Assembly (NCBI GenBank): GCA_012511615.1
Contig: JAAZFS010000044.1
Location: 1 to 7,334 of the forward strand
DNA from: Elusimicrobiota bacterium
GTDB taxonomy: Bacteria; CG03; SLGR01
DNA: 7,334 nt
Direction of reading: 5' to 3'
Position numbers and translations under genes: made by a program. The first letter of the stretch is position 1. The number at the start of each line of letters is the position of its first letter. Under the pieces are notes generated by a model, which was not told the origin of the DNA, ran no database searches, and saw nothing but the letters and a program-made list of their open reading frames with translations. Positions 4,963 to 7,334 of this stretch are shown here, one piece after another.

Positions 4963-7035
4963 ATGCCAAACTACAAGAAATCACTACTTCTACACCTAAA
5001 GATAATAATTTCTGCACTATTTGTTTTTCTGTGCATCCAGGGCCCAGTTATGGGGACTTATAGAGACTGGGCAGATGAAAAGAGTCATTTTCAGGGCATG
5101 TCACTTACAGTAACTTGGGATCCTGCAGGTTCCCTCAACTTACTAGAGTGGTCTGAATTGATCGTTACAGATGATAATGCACCACCGCCTACCTATGTGG
5201 TGTATCGGAAATTTGGCTACGCCGATAGACTGACTCCAGGTGTACAGGTAGATAGTTCACCCTTTTGGATTCAATCTCCCCAAAACGCTCGAAATAATGG
5301 GTGGCAGTTTGTTGGCGCCTATGATGGAGCTGTTATTGCCATTGATAAACCTGGACCAAACTATGGTACTTGGTCATATATAGTATTTGCTAATCTTCAG
5401 GCAACTAATCAAACGACGAGAAGTAATATAGATGTTTCAAAATTTGTCCATTCACTTACGCGTACAGACGGCACCAAAGACAGTGTCGAAGAGGGGGAGG
5501 AAGAAACAGGGGGACAGTGGCAGTTCAACCAGGTATGGAACATAGGATATAACCTTCAGACAAATGCATTCACAAATATAACCATATTCAGTAGCAATAC
5601 GGTTATTAATGATTTTTATCCAACGGATAGTTACGGGATGTATATAGCCACAGGTTCAAAACCTTCCCGTCCGCCTCAAGTAATATATCAGATGTCGGAG
5701 GATGCGGTCAGGAGCTTTGAAATGTCAGATGGCTCATGGAATGAATTTATGATCTGGCACTGCACTGATGAAATGGGGAAGTTAGTTCCGAGAGGAATAT
5801 ATATGGCGCTTGTAGAGACCTGGGTGCCAAGAGATAATCCTTTTCCTGATTGCAAGGATGATGATATGGCACTCAGGGGTACTGAACTAATATCTATTCC
5901 AGTTCGCGGTCCGACAATAAAAGAATTCACTACCAAAGGAATAAAAGCTTTTGGAGAGTTAGCTGAAATCAACTACAATATCAACTGTGCAGCCAAGGCC
6001 AAGATGGTTGTTGCAAAACCTTTTACCGAGTTTAAAAAAGCCACAACTGACGGAAGTCTTGTCTATCTTACTACGGAAGTATATGACTATGAAGTAGGAG
6101 ACCCGCTCCCTCTTCTTGCTGGATCTACCTGGCAGGTTGATGCAGATAGGATTCTTAGCTATAAAAATGCAATCAATGATGCAGGTTGGAATGCTTTTAG
6201 TTGGGACGGAAGAACCGACCGCGGCGTCTCATGCGGACGTGGCATATTTAGAGTTGCTATTTCAGCTACGGATGCTTTTGGCTACCATACCTACGATACG
6301 GAAGGTATGATAACCGATTCTATTGCAGTTGACGAGCGGATAGATGATATTGAGGTAGACCGCAGACCACCTCTTTTGCAATCTTCAACTCCGCAAAGTG
6401 ATTCGGTAATCCGGCATTCACTTTCAAAAATAGCTGCGGTTCTCACAGATCCATCTGGTCTTGATACGAACAATACTACAATAACGCTTGAAGGCCCAGA
6501 TCCAGATAATCCGGTCCTTAGAAAGTTATATACCCAGAATGATGTAGGAATTGAGCTTGCGGTGACCGGTTCCACCCCTCATCAGAGACAGTTTACACTC
6601 TCATTTGAAGACGCAATTACTCTTAATGGTGACTACCAAATGACTGTGCATGCTGTTGATACTCAGGGAAACGGCGAAATATATACCATAGATTTCAGCT
6701 TAAACATCTCGGAAAGCGAGGAGGCTTTTAGGGAGAGTCTCCGTGCCTATCCCCAGCCTGCCGACACAGGGATGCTGAAGTTTGAGTACAGGACCATGGG
6801 GGAGGCGCATATTACTATTGAAATATTCAACCTTCTACAGCAATTACAACTAAAGGTTTTAGATAATTCCTATATTTCTGCAGCGGGGTTACATGTCAGT
6901 AACCCATGGGATTTATGCGATGAAAGCGGTAATAAACTTCCGCCGGGTCTTTATTATTATCGAGTGACCGCTGATTATACCGAGTTCAGCGGGGAAAAAT
7001 TCATGGGATTTAAAAAGCTGGTGATTATAGAATGA
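4963..7035 (+). CDS. Exported multidomain protein with three FlgD-like repeats and a sorting-type C-terminus
   Basis: A 690-residue secreted protein of unknown specific role. Residues 1-30 form a signal peptide: KK near the start, then a hydrophobic core IIISALFVFLCI; no proper lipobox precedes the cysteine. The rest is beta-rich. Three segments share the signature W-x6-G-x5-G-[IL]-[YF] with identical spacing: W265/G272/G278, W414/G421/G427 and W649/G656/G662. This is the WDG...G-x-YxY strand pair of FlgD-type Ig-like domains. A further Ig-like region lies at about 470-570. The last 95 residues begin with AYPQPAD, run through the third signature and end in KKLVIIE, the layout of Por secretion (type IX)-like sorting domains and related FlgD-like C-terminal domains. 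ATG 4963 is chosen because TAA 4933-4935 closes the frame upstream and the signal peptide starts there. The stop overlaps the next start (ATGA). A surface, adhesin or matrix role is plausible; there are no enzyme motifs that I recognise. Confidence 0.85.
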   Translation: MPNYKKSLLLHLKIIISALFVFLCIQGPVMGTYRDWADEKSHFQGMSLTVTWDPAGSLNLLEWSELIVTDDNAPPPTYVVYRKFGYADRLTPGVQVDSSPFWIQSPQNARNNGWQFVGAYDGAVIAIDKPGPNYGTWSYIVFANLQATNQTTRSNIDVSKFVHSLTRTDGTKDSVEEGEEETGGQWQFNQVWNIGYNLQTNAFTNITIFSSNTVINDFYPTDSYGMYIATGSKPSRPPQVIYQMSEDAVRSFEMSDGSWNEFMIWHCTDEMGKLVPRGIYMALVETWVPRDNPFPDCKDDDMALRGTELISIPVRGPTIKEFTTKGIKAFGELAEINYNINCAAKAKMVVAKPFTEFKKATTDGSLVYLTTEVYDYEVGDPLPLLAGSTWQVDADRILSYKNAINDAGWNAFSWDGRTDRGVSCGRGIFRVAISATDAFGYHTYDTEGMITDSIAVDERIDDIEVDRRPPLLQSSTPQSDSVIRHSLSKIAAVLTDPSGLDTNNTTITLEGPDPDNPVLRKLYTQNDVGIELAVTGSTPHQRQFTLSFEDAITLNGDYQMTVHAVDTQGNGEIYTIDFSLNISESEEAFRESLRAYPQPADTGMLKFEYRTMGEAHITIEIFNLLQQLQLKVLDNSYISAAGLHVSNPWDLCDESGNKLPPGLYYYRVTADYTEFSGEKFMGFKKLVIIE

Positions 7036-7334
7036 AAATTAAGTTGAAATTTGGTTTTCTAACAGCAATTTTGCTAGTCAGTGTTCTTTCCTTTAATCTG
7101 CTAGCTGCGACACCAGGCTTGCAGTACCTTAAACTTCCCGTCTTTGCAACATCTGAGGCGATGGGTGGTGCTTATACGGCCCTCCCTGGAGATGCACCTG
7201 CTGTATTCTATAATCCGGCTGGTATATCTCTTGGTGAGAGGGAATATTTCTCTTTTTCTGCTGGGCAGAATAACTGGATTGAAGAAGTTTGCAAAAGGAG
7301 TTTTGTATTTGTTTTGCCTTCGCATATTCTTACC
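7032..7334 (+). CDS. PorV/PorQ-family outer-membrane barrel protein, N-terminal part (runs off the window)
   Basis: The first 101 codons of a gene cut by the window edge. A signal peptide (MKIKLKFGFLTAILLV, hydrophobic core, likely cut after LLAA at about residue 26) is followed by FATSEAMGGAYTAL and APAVFYNPAGIS. These correspond to the G-A-R-x-x-GMGGA-x-T-A ... A-x-x-NPAG hallmark of the PorV/PorQ (UPF0164-like, FadL-related) barrel family. NNWIEEV at about 77-83 resembles the strand that follows. PorV is the outer-membrane shuttle that hands C-terminal-domain cargo to the attachment machinery in type IX secretion; other family members have no proven role. The ATG overlaps the stop of the upstream exported protein gene (ATGA) and has no Shine-Dalgarno site, so translation is probably coupled. 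The two products are likely made together and may act together at the cell surface. Confidence 0.8.
   Translation, partial: MKIKLKFGFLTAILLVSVLSFNLLAATPGLQYLKLPVFATSEAMGGAYTALPGDAPAVFYNPAGISLGEREYFSFSAGQNNWIEEVCKRSFVFVLPSHILT

Noticed and set aside
7101..7325. 74-codon minus-strand frame at the right edge
   Set aside because: It is antisense to the PorV/PorQ-like gene, whose signal peptide and NPAG motif are clear.

Overview
The window reads as chromosomal sequence from a diderm (Gram-negative-type) bacterium with an AT-rich genome (roughly 40% G+C by eye). Two things suggest an outer membrane: a secreted multidomain protein with FlgD-like repeats and a sorting-domain-like C-terminus, and a translationally coupled PorV/PorQ-type barrel protein. 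This pairing is common in Bacteroidetes and in many uncultivated candidate phyla. The MutL carries the metal-dependent endonuclease motif, so a MutH-independent mismatch repair system is expected. I cannot assign a phylum from the sequence alone.

Left region (1-2875, + strand): the 3' end of mutS, then mutL and miaA, joined by ATGA stop/start overlaps. This is a familiar mismatch-repair/tRNA-modification operon. mutS is odd: an in-frame TAA at 46-48 cuts off its last 66 codons, although the rest of the C-terminal sequence continues in the same frame up to the mutL start. miaA has an arginine where its P-loop should have Ser/Thr.

Middle region (2898-4866, - strand): an RNase R-type exoribonuclease gene, convergent with miaA across only 22 bp. 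The main 595-residue frame starts in the middle of the first cold-shock domain. The missing N-terminus (52 residues from a TTG codon) lies just upstream in another frame and ends at a TAA. The gene is therefore either frameshifted in this assembly, broken, or read through by +1 frameshifting.

Right region (4868-7334): a divergent intergenic spacer with two promoter-like elements. Each places its predicted transcription start almost on a start codon, so both mRNAs would be leaderless or nearly so. The + promoter drives a 690-residue exported protein with three matching FlgD-type signatures, followed by the coupled start of a PorV/PorQ-like outer-membrane protein that runs off the window.

I saw no tRNA, rRNA, CRISPR array, insertion sequence or convincing rho-independent terminator. 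The main points to re-examine are the interrupted mutS, the split rnr, the altered MiaA P-loop, and the leaderless-looking divergent control region with its coupled surface-protein/PorV pair.
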